From NCBI RefSeq assembly GCF_016907355.1, contig NZ_JAFBBW010000001.1, forward strand, positions 3,038,001 through 3,102,000: a stretch of DNA of 64,000 bases, given 5' to 3'. Source of the stretch: Agromyces aurantiacus (GTDB lineage: Bacteria; Actinomycetota; Actinomycetes; Actinomycetales; Microbacteriaceae). A program made the translations under genes and the position numbers. This document shows positions 1 to 7,770 of the stretch, in pieces (the first letter of the stretch is position 1; every line of letters starts with the position of its first letter). The notes under the pieces are model-generated. The model did no database searches, was not told the origin of the DNA, and saw only the letters and a list, made by a program, of their open reading frames with translations.

Positions 1-1
1 C

Positions 2-388
2 GTCGGCTCGCTCGAGTACGCGGTCGGCGTGCTCGGCGTCCCGCTCATCCTCGTCCTCGGCCACGACCAGTGCGGCGCCGTGCGGGCGGCGATCGACTCG
101 CAGGCCGCCGACCCGGCGCCGCTCCCGGCGCACATCCAGTCGCTCGTCGACCGCATCGTGCCCGCGGTGCGCCGCGTCGCCGGCACCGCGGAGGGTCCCA
201 TCGACCCCGACTCGGTCGACGCCGCGTTCGTGGGGCGCGAGCACCTGCGCGACACGGTTGCCGAGCTCCTCGAGCGCTCCGAGGTGATCAGCGAGGCGAT
301 CGCAGCGGGTACGCTGGCTGTGGTCGGCGCGAACTACCGCCTGCTCGAGGGCCGCGCCGAGACCGACGTGGTCGTCGGTCGCATCTGA
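2..388 (+). CDS. Beta-carbonic anhydrase, 3' part (5' end outside window)
   Basis: The frame is open from the first bases of the window, so this is the C-terminal 128 residues of a longer protein. The segment GHDQCGAV near residues 20-27 carries the His and Cys zinc ligands (HxxC) of beta-class carbonic anhydrases, and the C-terminal [10 protein letters not shown] region also fits the family. The enzyme interconverts CO2 and bicarbonate in the cytoplasm. The N-terminal zinc Cys and the Asp-Arg dyad lie outside the window. fumC follows 56 bases downstream on the same strand. The family is well supported by the motif; the physiological role is inferred. Confidence 0.85.
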   Translation, partial: VGSLEYAVGVLGVPLILVLGHDQCGAVRAAIDSQAADPAPLPAHIQSLVDRIVPAVRRVAGTAEGPIDPDSVDAAFVGREHLRDTVAELLERSEVISEAIAAGTLAVVGANYRLLEGRAETDVVVGRI

Positions 389-444
389 GGCCGTCGCGGC
401 ATCCGTTCGCCGCGCGCACTGGCGAGATCGAAGGGGAACACACC

Positions 445-1860
445 GTGGTGGACAACGCCGCCGACTACCGGATCGAACACGACACGATGGGCGAGGTGCG
501 GGTCCCCGCGTCGGCGCTCTACCGCGCGCAGACGCAGCGCGCCGTCGAGAACTTCCCCATCTCGGGGCACGGCCTCGAGCCCGCGCAGGTCGCGGCGCTC
601 GCGCGCATCAAGAAGTCCGCGGCCCTCGCCAACGCGCGCCTCGGCGTGCTCGACGCGCAGCTCGCGCAGGCGATCGCCGACGCCGCCGACGAGGTCATCG
701 AGGGCCGGGTCGACATGGTGGCGCACTTCCCGGTCGACGTCTACCAGACCGGCTCCGGCACGTCGTCGAACATGAACATGAACGAGGTGCTCGCGACCAT
801 CGCGACCGAGAAGCTCGGCTCGCCGGTGCACCCGAACGACCACGTCAACGCGTCGCAGTCCTCGAACGACGTCTTCCCCACCTCGGTGCACATCGCGGTC
901 ACCGCCGCGCTGATCGACGAGCTCATCCCCTCGCTCGACCACCTCGCGGTGGCCCTCGAGGCCAAGGCCGAGGCGTGGGCCGACGTGGTCAAGGCCGGCC
1001 GCACGCACCTCATGGATGCCACGCCCGTCACGCTCGGCCAGGAGTTCGGCGGCTACGCCCGCCAGGTGCGCCTCGGCATCGAGCGCGTGCAGTCGGCGCT
1101 CCCGCGCGTGGCCGAGGTCCCGCTCGGCGGCACCGCCGTCGGCACGGGCATCAACACGCCCGCGGGCTTCCCGCAGCTGGTCATCGAGCTGCTCCAGCAG
1201 GAGACCGAGCTGCCGATCACCGAGGCGGCCGACCACTTCGAGGCGCAGGCCAACCGCGACGGCCTCGTCGAGGCGTCGGGCGCGCTGCGCACCATCGCGG
1301 TGAGCCTCACCAAGATCTGCAACGACCTCCGCTGGATGGGCTCGGGCCCGAACACCGGCCTCGGCGAGCTCTCCATCCCCGACCTGCAGCCCGGCTCGTC
1401 GATCATGCCCGGCAAGGTCAACCCGGTCGTGCCCGAGGCGGTCCTCATGGTCGCCTCGCGCGTCGTCGGCAACGACGCGACCATCGCGTGGGCCGGTGCG
1501 TCGGGCTCGTTCGAGCTCAACGTGCAGATCCCCGTCATGGGCACCGCCCTGCTCGAGTCGATCCGGCTGCTGTCGAACTCGGTGCGCGTGCTCGCCGACA
1601 AGACCATCGACGGCTTGCAGGCCAACGTGGAGCGCACGTCGGCGCTCGCGGGCATGTCGCCCTCGATCGTCACGCCGCTGAACAAGATCATCGGCTACGA
1701 GGCCGCGGCGAAGATCGCGAAGCACTCGGTCGCCAAGGGCATCACGGTGCGCGAGGCCGTGATCGACCTCGGGCACGTCGAGCGCGGCGAGCTGACCGAG
1801 GCCCAGCTCGACGAGGCGCTGCACCTGCTCTCGATGACGCGCCCGCCGCAGGCGAAGTAA
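445..1860 (+). CDS. fumC: Fumarate hydratase, class II
   Basis: Converts fumarate to L-malate in the TCA cycle as a cytoplasmic homotetramer. The 471-residue length is normal. The superfamily signature [13 protein letters not shown] lies near residue 320, and [14 protein letters not shown] and the [14 protein letters not shown] segment (substrate site) are in place. I chose the GTG at 445 because AAGGGG sits 8 bases upstream; GTG 448 and ATG 487 are alternatives. The open frame continues far upstream, but there it overlaps carbonic anhydrase in another frame. A strong hairpin follows the stop codon. The neighbourhood with phoH resembles the mycobacterial fum-phoH2 region. Confidence 0.96.
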   Translation: MVDNAADYRIEHDTMGEVRVPASALYRAQTQRAVENFPISGHGLEPAQVAALARIKKSAALANARLGVLDAQLAQAIADAADEVIEGRVDMVAHFPVDVYQTGSGTSSNMNMNEVLATIATEKLGSPVHPNDHVNASQSSNDVFPTSVHIAVTAALIDELIPSLDHLAVALEAKAEAWADVVKAGRTHLMDATPVTLGQEFGGYARQVRLGIERVQSALPRVAEVPLGGTAVGTGINTPAGFPQLVIELLQQETELPITEAADHFEAQANRDGLVEASGALRTIAVSLTKICNDLRWMGSGPNTGLGELSIPDLQPGSSIMPGKVNPVVPEAVLMVASRVVGNDATIAWAGASGSFELNVQIPVMGTALLESIRLLSNSVRVLADKTIDGLQANVERTSALAGMSPSIVTPLNKIIGYEAAAKIAKHSVAKGITVREAVIDLGHVERGELTEAQLDEALHLLSMTRPPQAK

Positions 1861-1869
1861 CGCGTCCGC

Positions 1870-1910
1870 ACGCGACCGGGGCCCGGGCATCGCCCGGGCC
1901 CCGTTCGCGT
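1870..1910. terminator. Bidirectional terminator between fumC and phoH
   Basis: An outer 6-base arm (1870-1875 with 1905-1910) and an inner arm of 11-12 bases (1877-1888 with 1892-1903) form a nearly unbroken stem with a 3-base loop. It lies between the converging fumC and phoH stop codons and can serve both strands. There is no strong U tract, as is common in actinobacteria. Confidence 0.75.
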
Positions 1911-1912
1911 GC

Positions 1913-3298
1913 TCAGGCGAGCTCGCCGCCGTCGAGCATCTCGGAGACGAGCGCCGCGATCGCCGAGCGCTCGGACCGGGTGAGCGTGACGTGGGCGAAG
2001 AGCGGATGCCCCTTCAGCGTCTCGATCACGCTCGCGACGCCGTCGTGCCGGCCCACGCGGAGGTTGTCGCGCTGGGCCACGTCGTGCGTGAGCACGACGC
2101 GCGAGTTCTGCCCCACGCGGCTGAGCACGGTGAGCAGCACGTTGCGCTCGAGCGACTGCGCCTCGTCGACGATCACGAACGCGTCGTGCAGCGAACGGCC
2201 GCGGATGTGCGTGAGCGGCAGCACCTCGAGGATGCCGCGGTCGACGACCTCCTCGAGCACGTTGTCGGACACGAGCGCGCCGAGCGTGTCGAAGACCGCC
2301 TGCGCCCAGGGGTTCATCTTCTCGCCCTGGTCGCCGGGCAGGAAGCCGAGCTCCTGGCCGCCGACCGCGTAGAGCGGGCGGAACACCATGATCTTCTTGT
2401 GCTGCTGGCGTTCGAGCACGGCCTCGAGGCCGGCGCACAGCGCGAGCGCCGACTTGCCGGTGCCGGCGCGCCCGCCGAGCGAGAGGATGCCGATCTCGGG
2501 GTCGAGCAGCAGGTCGATCGCGAGCCGCTGCTCGGCCGACCGGCCGTGCACGCCGAACACCTCGCGGTCGCCGCGCACGAGCCGCACCTCGCGCTCGCCC
2601 ACCACGCGCCCGAGGGCCGAGCCGCGCTCGGAGTGGATGACGAGGCCGGTGTTCACCGGCATCCCGTCGAGCTCGCTCGTCGTGAGCGTCTCGTGCTCGT
2701 AGAGCTTGGCCATGTCATTCGAGCCGAGCGCGAGTTCGGCCATGCCGGTCCATCCCGAGTCGACGGCGAGCTCGGCGCGGTACTCCTGTGCGTCGAGCCC
2801 GACCGCCGCGGCCTTGATGCGCAGCGGCAGGTCCTTCGAGACGACGGTCACGTCGAGCCCGTCGTTCGCCAGGTTGAGCGCGCAGGCGAGGATCCGCGAG
2901 TCGTTGTCGGCGAGCTGCAGCCCGCTCGGCAGCACCGAGAGGCTCGAGTGGTTGAGCTCGACGCGCAGCGACCCGCCCTCGCCGACCGGGATCGGGAAGT
3001 CCAGGCGCTGGTGCTCGCGCCGCAGGTCGTCGAGGAGCCGCAGCGCGGCCCGCGCGAAGTAGCCGATCTCGGGGTCGTTGCGCTTGGCCTCGAGCTCGGT
3101 GATGACGACGACCGGCAGGACGACCGGGTGCTCGGCGAATCGGAACAGGGAGCGCGGGTCGGACAGCAGCACCGACGTGTCGAGCACGTAGGTGCGTTCG
3201 GCCTGCGCGGCACCCCGCGGGATCGCGTCGGACGGCCGCGTGCGGCGCTCCTCCGACTCGACCGGACCGTGGGGCTTGATGGGTTCGACAGAGGTCAC
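1913..3298 (-). CDS. phoH: PhoH2-type PIN domain-RNA helicase/ATPase
   Basis: A 461-residue two-domain protein. The N-terminal PIN nuclease domain (about residues 35-170) begins with [12 protein letters not shown] and contains the acidic ITELEAKR segment. The C-terminal PhoH ATPase domain (about 235-450) has Walker [13 protein letters not shown] and Walker [10 protein letters not shown]. This architecture matches PhoH2 proteins, described as RNA helicase/RNases related to PIN toxin modules. The start is GTG, with GGAG 7 bases upstream on the minus strand. It converges on fumC. The fusion is normal for actinobacteria; the substrate here is unknown. Confidence 0.92.
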   Translation of the reverse strand: MTSVEPIKPHGPVESEERRTRPSDAIPRGAAQAERTYVLDTSVLLSDPRSLFRFAEHPVVLPVVVITELEAKRNDPEIGYFARAALRLLDDLRREHQRLDFPIPVGEGGSLRVELNHSSLSVLPSGLQLADNDSRILACALNLANDGLDVTVVSKDLPLRIKAAAVGLDAQEYRAELAVDSGWTGMAELALGSNDMAKLYEHETLTTSELDGMPVNTGLVIHSERGSALGRVVGEREVRLVRGDREVFGVHGRSAEQRLAIDLLLDPEIGILSLGGRAGTGKSALALCAGLEAVLERQQHKKIMVFRPLYAVGGQELGFLPGDQGEKMNPWAQAVFDTLGALVSDNVLEEVVDRGILEVLPLTHIRGRSLHDAFVIVDEAQSLERNVLLTVLSRVGQNSRVVLTHDVAQRDNLRVGRHDGVASVIETLKGHPLFAHVTLTRSERSAIAALVSEMLDGGELA

Positions 3299-3484
3299 GA
3301 CCGCTCCTGCCCCGAGCTCTCGCTCGGCTCACGCGCCGGCGGGCGATCCCTCCACGAGCGGTTCACGAGCCGGCTCGACCGGGCGACTTGCCCGATGCCT
3401 CGACGGTACGTCCGACCGCCGACGCCGGGCCGCACGACACGCGGCGCGACATCCGCTGTTCACACACGGTGGACGAACGGCACT

Positions 3485-3498
3485 CCGGGCAGGCCCGG
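3485..3498 (-). terminator. Short GC hairpin after the class V aminotransferase gene
   Basis: CCGGG-CAGG-CCCGG lies directly 3' of the stop codon of the gene at 3499-4617. The stem is only 5 bases, so termination efficiency is uncertain. The rest of the gap to phoH (3299-3484) shows a possible -10 for phoH (TACCGT on the minus strand, 3403-3408) and nothing else I recognise. Confidence 0.35.
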
Positions 3499-4617
3499 TC
3501 AGTAGGTGGCGGCCGTGTTGAACGAGACGAACGCGCCGCGCAGCATCTCGACGGTGTCCTCGGTCAGCACCGCGTGCACGCTGAGCCTCACGGTGCCGAG
3601 CCGGGTCGTCGCGGTCACGCCGTGGTTGTGGAGCGACGCCGAGAGCACCGTGACCTGGTCGGGCTCGGGTTCGAGCACCACGATGCCCGCGCGCTCGCTC
3701 TCGTCGCGCGAGGAGGCGATGCCGATCGCGAACTCGTCGGCCAGCTCGATCACGCGGCTGACGTTCTCGGCGACGCGCGCGTTCACCTCGGTCACGCCGA
3801 CCGCGGCGATCTCCTCCATCGCGGCGGCGAACCGGGCCTGCGCGATCGGGTCGGGGTTCGACACGCGGTACGCGCGGGCGCCCGCGGCGGGCGGCGGCAC
3901 CTCGTCCCACACCTCGTCCTCGTCGGTGCCCGTGTAGCTGGACCACACGGGAGTGAGACGCTCGACGGCGCGCTCGGAGAGGGCCATGAACCCGGTGCCC
4001 CACCCCGCGCGACACCACTTCTGCCCGCCCGTGACGACGACGTCGGCCAGCTCCCACGGCGCGTCGACGACCCCGAAGCCCTGGATCGCGTCGACCACTA
4101 GCAGCCGGTCGCCGATGACCTGGCGGATGCCCTCGAGGTCGCACAGGTACCCGGTGCGGCTGTCGACGAGGCTGACCGCGACCGCCGCGACGTTCGACTC
4201 GAGCTGCTCGCGGATCTGCCCGGGCGTCACCTTGCCGTGGTCGGTCTCGAGCCACGCGGGCTGCACCGAGTGCAGCGCCTCGCTCGCGCGCACGGCCGCG
4301 ATCGGCACGCTCGGGAACTCGCCCGGCGAGAGCAGCACCGTCCCGGTCAGGCCGAACATCGCGTGCATGAGCCCGGTCGAGGTGTTGGGGATCGACACGA
4401 TCCGCTCGGCGGGCGTGCGGGTGAGGGCGGATGCCGCGGCGCGCAGCCGCGCATCCTGCTCGCGGAACGCCTCCATGCTGCCGTGCCGCGCCCGCTCGAG
4501 CACCTGCGTGAACGCGAGGGTCTCCTCGGCGGCGACCCGCGCGAGCGGCCCGACCCGGGCGTAATCGAGGTAGCCGGGTTCCTCGCCGAACCCGGCCACG
4601 TACTCTTCGATGGTCAC
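3499..4617 (-). CDS. Aminotransferase class V-fold PLP enzyme
   Basis: A 372-residue type I fold PLP protein of the class V group (cysteine desulfurase/phosphoserine aminotransferase-like). The likely PLP lysine is in VVVTGGQKWCRAG, preceded by the cofactor Asp in LLVVDAIQGFG. I chose GTG 4617 because an AAGGGGG-type ribosome site lies about 8 bases upstream; the in-frame ATG pair at 4644-4647 has none. It lies 53 bases downstream of the prenyl synthase gene on the same strand and may be co-transcribed. There is no desulfurase Cys-loop signature, so the substrate is unassigned; a kynureninase-like or amino-acid aminotransferase role is possible. Confidence 0.8.
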   Translation of the reverse strand: MTIEEYVAGFGEEPGYLDYARVGPLARVAAEETLAFTQVLERARHGSMEAFREQDARLRAAASALTRTPAERIVSIPNTSTGLMHAMFGLTGTVLLSPGEFPSVPIAAVRASEALHSVQPAWLETDHGKVTPGQIREQLESNVAAVAVSLVDSRTGYLCDLEGIRQVIGDRLLVVDAIQGFGVVDAPWELADVVVTGGQKWCRAGWGTGFMALSERAVERLTPVWSSYTGTDEDEVWDEVPPPAAGARAYRVSNPDPIAQARFAAAMEEIAAVGVTEVNARVAENVSRVIELADEFAIGIASSRDESERAGIVVLEPEPDQVTVLSASLHNHGVTATTRLGTVRLSVHAVLTEDTVEMLRGAFVSFNTAATY

Positions 4618-4670
4618 GGATGTGCCCCCTTCTCCGAGCCACATCATGGCAGAAAGCGGAGCCGGGGTGA

Positions 4671-5453
4671 TCAGCCGCCGAAGCGCCGATGCCGCATCGT
4701 GTAGTCGCGCACAGCCCGGAGGAAGTCGACCTCGCGCAGGTCGGGCCCGAGGGCCTCGACGAAGTAGAACTCGCTGTGCGCGGCCTGCCACAGCATGAAG
4801 TCGCTGAGCCGCTGCTCGCCCGAGGTGCGGATCACGAGATCGGGGTCGGGCTGCCCGCCCGTGTAGAGGTGCTCGCCGATCAGCTCGGGCGTCAGCCGCT
4901 CCGCGAGGTCCTCGAGGCTGCGCCCCTCGGCGTGGTGCGCGGCGACGATCGAGCGCATCGCGTCGGTGATCTCCTTGCGTCCGCCGTAGCCGACCGCGAG
5001 GTTGACGTGGAGTCCGGTCTTACCGGCCGTGCGCTGCTCGGCGGCGTCGAGGGCCGCGACGAGCGGCTCGGGCAGCCCCGTGTCGGAGCCGACGTGCTGG
5101 ACGCGCCAGTCGCGGTAGTGGCTGAGCTCCTCGGCGAGGTCGGCGATGATCTCGATGAGGTCGGAGAGCTCCTCGGGCGTGCGGTTCACGAGGTTGTCGC
5201 TCGAGAGCAGGTAGAGCGTGACCACCCTGATGCCGAGGTCGTCGCACCACTCGAGGAACTCGCGCATCTTGGCCGCGCCCGCGCGGTGCCCGTGAGCCGA
5301 CTCGTAGCCCAGCTGCCTGGCCCAGCGACGGTTGCCGTCGATGATCATGGCGACGTGGTGCGGGAGTTCGGCCTGATCGAGTTCGCGCCGGAGCCGGTTC
5401 TGGTAGAGCCGGTAGAGGAAGCCGCGACCCGAGTGATGATCGCTCGTCTGCAC
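4671..5453 (-). CDS. uppS: Cis-prenyl (isoprenyl) diphosphate synthase
   Basis: A 260-residue UPP synthase family enzyme that condenses isopentenyl diphosphate onto an allylic diphosphate in Z geometry. AMIIDGNRRWAR carries the catalytic Asp. HGHRAGAAK, TLYLLSSDNLVNR and DLVIRTSGEQRLSDFMLWQ are further family motifs. It lies beside trhA, as Rv1086 does in M. tuberculosis; that protein makes short (2Z,6E)-farnesyl diphosphate. A short-chain product is therefore as likely as undecaprenyl diphosphate, and the symbol is given at family level. The GTG start lies 6 bases after a -10 box, so the mRNA is probably leaderless. Confidence 0.9.
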   Translation of the reverse strand: MQTSDHHSGRGFLYRLYQNRLRRELDQAELPHHVAMIIDGNRRWARQLGYESAHGHRAGAAKMREFLEWCDDLGIRVVTLYLLSSDNLVNRTPEELSDLIEIIADLAEELSHYRDWRVQHVGSDTGLPEPLVAALDAAEQRTAGKTGLHVNLAVGYGGRKEITDAMRSIVAAHHAEGRSLEDLAERLTPELIGEHLYTGGQPDPDLVIRTSGEQRLSDFMLWQAAHSEFYFVEALGPDLREVDFLRAVRDYTMRHRRFGG

Positions 5454-5459
5454 GCGACT

Positions 5460-5465
5460 ACGCTA
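5460..5465 (-). promoter_or_regulatory. -10 box of uppS (leaderless start)
   Basis: TAGCGT on the minus strand, then 6 bases, then the GTG at 5453. With the usual 6-7 base distance from -10 to the transcription start, the mRNA would begin at the start codon. No Shine-Dalgarno sequence precedes the GTG. Confidence 0.6.
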
Positions 5466-5513
5466 CCCCTCCGCGGGGCCCCGGCTCACAGCAAGCCGTG
5501 ATGCGCGCAGCCC

Positions 5514-5519
5514 TACGCT
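5514..5519 (+). promoter_or_regulatory. -10 box of trhA (leaderless start)
   Basis: TACGCT followed by 6 bases and the ATG at 5526. There is no ribosome binding site. Together with the uppS -10 it forms a compact divergent promoter region of 72 bases. Confidence 0.6.
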
Positions 5520-5525
5520 TGCCCC

Positions 5526-6323
5526 ATGACTGCGCACGAGCCCGAGGATGTCGCCGACCACCTCCGCCGACCGGTGTCCGAGCTCGACGATGCCGATGCG
5601 GCCGTCGCGGTCGACGACCGACGCGGCCCCGAGCTGCCCAACCTCCCGCTCATCGACGCGTCGCCCGAGCACCCGGCCGAGCTCAAGCCGACCTGGCGCG
5701 GGTGGATCCACGCGGGCACGTTCCCGGTCACGATCGCCGCGGGCATCGTGCTCATCGCCCTCGCCGAGGGCCCGTGGGCGAAGTGGGCGTCGGCGGTGTT
5801 CACGCTCACGTCGATGCTGCTCTTCGGCAACTCGGCGCTGTACCACCGCTTCGACTGGAAGCCGCGCACGAAGGTGATCCTCAAGCGCATCGACCACGCG
5901 AACATCTTCCTGCTCATCGCGGGCACCTACACGCCGCTCGCGCTGCTCGCCCTGCCGCCCGAGAAGGGCTTCCTGCTGCTCGCCATCGTCTGGGGCGGCG
6001 CCCTGCTCGGCATCGGCTTCCGCGTGTTCTGGATCACGGCGCCGCGCTGGCTCTACGTGCCGCTCTACCTGCTGCTCGGCTGGGCCGCCGTGATGTACCT
6101 CGGCGACCTGCTCGCGGCGAGCGTCGCGATGATGGTGCTCGTCATCGTCGGCGGCGTGCTCTACACGATCGGCGCGGTCGTGTACGGCATCAAGAAGCCG
6201 AACCCGTGGCCGGGACGCTTCGGCTTCCACGAGATCTTCCACGTCTGCACGGTGCTGGCGTTCATGTGCCACTGGACGGCGACGCTGCTGATCGCGCTCG
6301 AGCCCGCGTACCACGCGGCCTGA
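5526..6323 (+). CDS. trhA: Hemolysin III family (TrhA/PAQR-like) membrane protein
   Basis: A 265-residue protein with a charged, probably cytoplasmic N-terminus of about 55 residues and seven hydrophobic segments between residues 60 and 255. It has the hemolysin III/PAQR hallmarks: the SALYHRF segment after TM2, KRIDHANIFLLIAGTYTPLAL, and GFHEIFHVCTVLAFMCHW near the C-terminus, whose Ser, Asp and His residues are the presumed metal ligands. The name is historical; a cytolytic role is not implied. In other bacteria the family is linked to membrane lipid homeostasis. It is divergent from uppS, as in mycobacteria. Confidence 0.9.
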   Translation: MTAHEPEDVADHLRRPVSELDDADAAVAVDDRRGPELPNLPLIDASPEHPAELKPTWRGWIHAGTFPVTIAAGIVLIALAEGPWAKWASAVFTLTSMLLFGNSALYHRFDWKPRTKVILKRIDHANIFLLIAGTYTPLALLALPPEKGFLLLAIVWGGALLGIGFRVFWITAPRWLYVPLYLLLGWAAVMYLGDLLAASVAMMVLVIVGGVLYTIGAVVYGIKKPNPWPGRFGFHEIFHVCTVLAFMCHWTATLLIALEPAYHAA

Positions 6324-6329
6324 GCGCCG

Positions 6330-6349
6330 GCCGCCCGGCGCCGGGCGGC
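6330..6349. terminator. Palindromic terminator between trhA and the small membrane gene
   Basis: A perfect 20-base palindrome made of GCCGCCCGGC and its complement lies between the converging trhA stop codon and the stop of the gene at 6349-6615. It can fold as an 8-base stem with a 4-base loop on either strand. Confidence 0.6.
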
Positions 6350-6615
6350 TACTCGGGCTTCGCGGGCGAGCCGGATGCCGCGGCATCCGCCGGCCCGTCG
6401 GCCTCGCGCTCCTCGGCATCGAGGCGCTCGTTCGCCTCGGCACGGTAGTTCACGCGCCGGATGCGGCGGACCATGTCGAGCACCAGCAGCACCACGACGG
6501 CCATCACGATGAAGGTGATGACGAACCCCTCGACGCCGGGCGTGACGGTGTTCGGGTCGAATTCCTCCTCGGCCGCGGCAGCGACGAGCAACGCGACGGC
6601 GGGCGCGACGGGCAT
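6349..6615 (-). CDS. Small single-span membrane protein (Rv1083-like)
   Basis: An 88-residue protein. One hydrophobic segment (about residues 29-47, GFVITFIVMAVVVLLVLDMV) is followed by a basic RRIRRVNYR stretch and then an acidic, Ala/Pro-rich tail, so the tail is probably cytoplasmic. The ATG at 6615 has an AAGGG site. Many actinobacteria carry a protein of this size and layout next to mycothiol conjugate amidase (mca), as I recall for Rv1083. Here mca is missing between this gene and the DUF4307 gene. The function is unknown. Confidence 0.75.
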   Translation of the reverse strand: MPVAPAVALLVAAAAEEEFDPNTVTPGVEGFVITFIVMAVVVLLVLDMVRRIRRVNYRAEANERLDAEEREADGPADAAASGSPAKPE

Positions 6616-6639
6616 CGGGTTCCCTTCAGGGGGCGGGGT

Positions 6640-6659
6640 TAGGCTGGATGCCAAGCCTA
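6640..6659. promoter_or_regulatory. Face-to-face -10 boxes between divergent genes
   Basis: TAGGCT (6640-6645) on the plus strand and the same hexamer on the minus strand (6654-6659) are arranged as an inverted repeat 8 bases apart. The plus box suits the DUF4307 gene (GTG 6688) and the minus box suits the small membrane gene (ATG 6615). RNA polymerase could not occupy both at once. The -35 elements are weak. Confidence 0.4.
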
Positions 6660-6687
6660 GACGATGGAACCGGGAAGGAGCCGGGCG

Positions 6688-7164
6688 GTGCCCCCACGCG
6701 AATCCGCCGACGCAGCGGCCGAGGATGCCGCGCTCGACGGCGTTCCGGCGACGACGTCCCCCCGGCCCGAGGCGACCGACCTGGCCGGCCGATACGGCCG
6801 CACGCCGAGCCGTCGCCGCAGGGAGCGACTGCTGCTCGCGGGTGCGGCCGCGGCGTTCGCGGTCGTGCTCGTCGCCTGGGTGGTGTGGGCCGGACTCGAC
6901 GGGTCGAAACCGCAGGTGCAGGCCACCGACCTCGGACACCGGCTCCTCGACGACCGCGCCGTCGAGGTGACGTGGCGGCTCTCCGTGCCGGCGGGCAACG
7001 AGACCGCGTGCATCGTCAAGGCCCTGAACGAGGACTTCACGGTCGTCGGCTGGAAGGTCGTCGAGATCCCCGCCTCCGAGCGCCCGTTGCGCACGCTCAC
7101 GGAGCGCGTGCGCATCGCCCAGGAGGCCAACACGGGTTTGGTCGACCACTGCTGGCTGGTCTAA
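6688..7164 (+). CDS. DUF4307 domain membrane-anchored protein
   Basis: A 158-residue protein. An Ala/Pro-rich cytoplasmic N-terminus ends in TPSRRRRERL. One TM helix follows (about residues 46-67), then an extracytoplasmic domain with a WRLSVPAGNETACIVKAL segment. The order basic stretch, TM, beta-rich domain and the position directly upstream of greA match DUF4307 (Rv1081c-like). GTG 6688 is chosen over ATG 6664 because GAAGGAG (6674-6680) is 7 bases upstream of the GTG and would lie inside the longer ORF. The two Cys residues in the outer domain could form a disulfide. The function is unknown. Confidence 0.82.
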   Translation: MPPRESADAAAEDAALDGVPATTSPRPEATDLAGRYGRTPSRRRRERLLLAGAAAAFAVVLVAWVVWAGLDGSKPQVQATDLGHRLLDDRAVEVTWRLSVPAGNETACIVKALNEDFTVVGWKVVEIPASERPLRTLTERVRIAQEANTGLVDHCWLV

Positions 7165-7167
7165 CAT
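7138..7167 (+). promoter_or_regulatory. Candidate greA promoter
   Basis: TTGGTC (7138-7143), an 18-base spacer and TAACAT (7162-7167). It overlaps the last codons of the DUF4307 gene. The predicted transcript would start near 7174, leaving a leader of about 50 bases before the greA ATG. Confidence 0.45.
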
Positions 7168-7224
7168 AGGAGATTCGCTCCAGCACCTGCTGGGGCGTCA
7201 TGTCTATCCACGGGAGTGTGCACC

Positions 7225-7719
7225 ATGGCGCAGGACGCCACCGCGACCACCTGGTTGACCCAGGAGGCCTACGACCGGCTCGCCGCTGAGCTCGAGCACC
7301 TCTCCACCACGGGCCGCGAGGAGATCGCGAAGCGCATCGAGGCCGCTCGTGAGGAGGGCGACCTCAAGGAGAACGGCGGCTACCACGCCGCGAAGGACGA
7401 GCAGGGCAAGCAGGAGGCCCGCATCCGCCAGCTCACCGAGCTGCTGCGCACCGCCGAGGTCGGCGAGGCGCCCGCCTCGAGCGGCGTCGTCGAGTCGGGC
7501 ACGGTCATCACCGCGATCGTCGCGGGCGACGAGGAGCGCTTCCTCATCGGCAGCCGGGAGATCGCCGGCGACTCCGAGCTCGACGTCTTCAGCGAGCAGT
7601 CCCCGCTCGGCGCGGCCATCCTCGGCCTGAAGGTCGGCGAGAAGACCAGCTACACCGCGCCGAACGGCCGCGAGATCGCGGTCGAGGTCACCGGCGTCGA
7701 CACCTGGACCGGTCAGTGA
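7225..7719 (+). CDS. greA: Transcription elongation factor GreA
   Basis: A 164-residue protein of normal length. The N-terminal coiled coil (about residues 10-80) carries EEGDLKENGGYHAAKDEQG, whose acidic tip residues enter the RNA polymerase secondary channel and stimulate cleavage of backtracked RNA. The C-terminal FKBP-like domain includes SPLGAAILGLKVGE. ATG 7225 is used because GGGAG lies 8 bases upstream; GTG 7216 is in frame but overlaps that site. It converges on ilvA with a shared terminator. Confidence 0.95.
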   Translation: MAQDATATTWLTQEAYDRLAAELEHLSTTGREEIAKRIEAAREEGDLKENGGYHAAKDEQGKQEARIRQLTELLRTAEVGEAPASSGVVESGTVITAIVAGDEERFLIGSREIAGDSELDVFSEQSPLGAAILGLKVGEKTSYTAPNGREIAVEVTGVDTWTGQ

Positions 7720-7740
7720 CCTGCTGACCCGGCACCATCG

Positions 7741-7770
7741 CGAACGGCCCCTCCTCGGAGGGGCCGTTCG
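7741..7770. terminator. Bidirectional terminator between greA and ilvA
   Basis: A perfect inverted repeat with arms 7741-7752 and 7759-7770 (CGAACGGCCCCT and its complement) and a short CTCG-type loop. It lies 21 bases after the greA stop and directly abuts the ilvA stop codon. Confidence 0.85.

Noticed and set aside
6664..6687. ATG 6664 as the DUF4307 start
   Set aside because: The ribosome site GAAGGAG lies within that stretch and is correctly spaced for GTG 6688.
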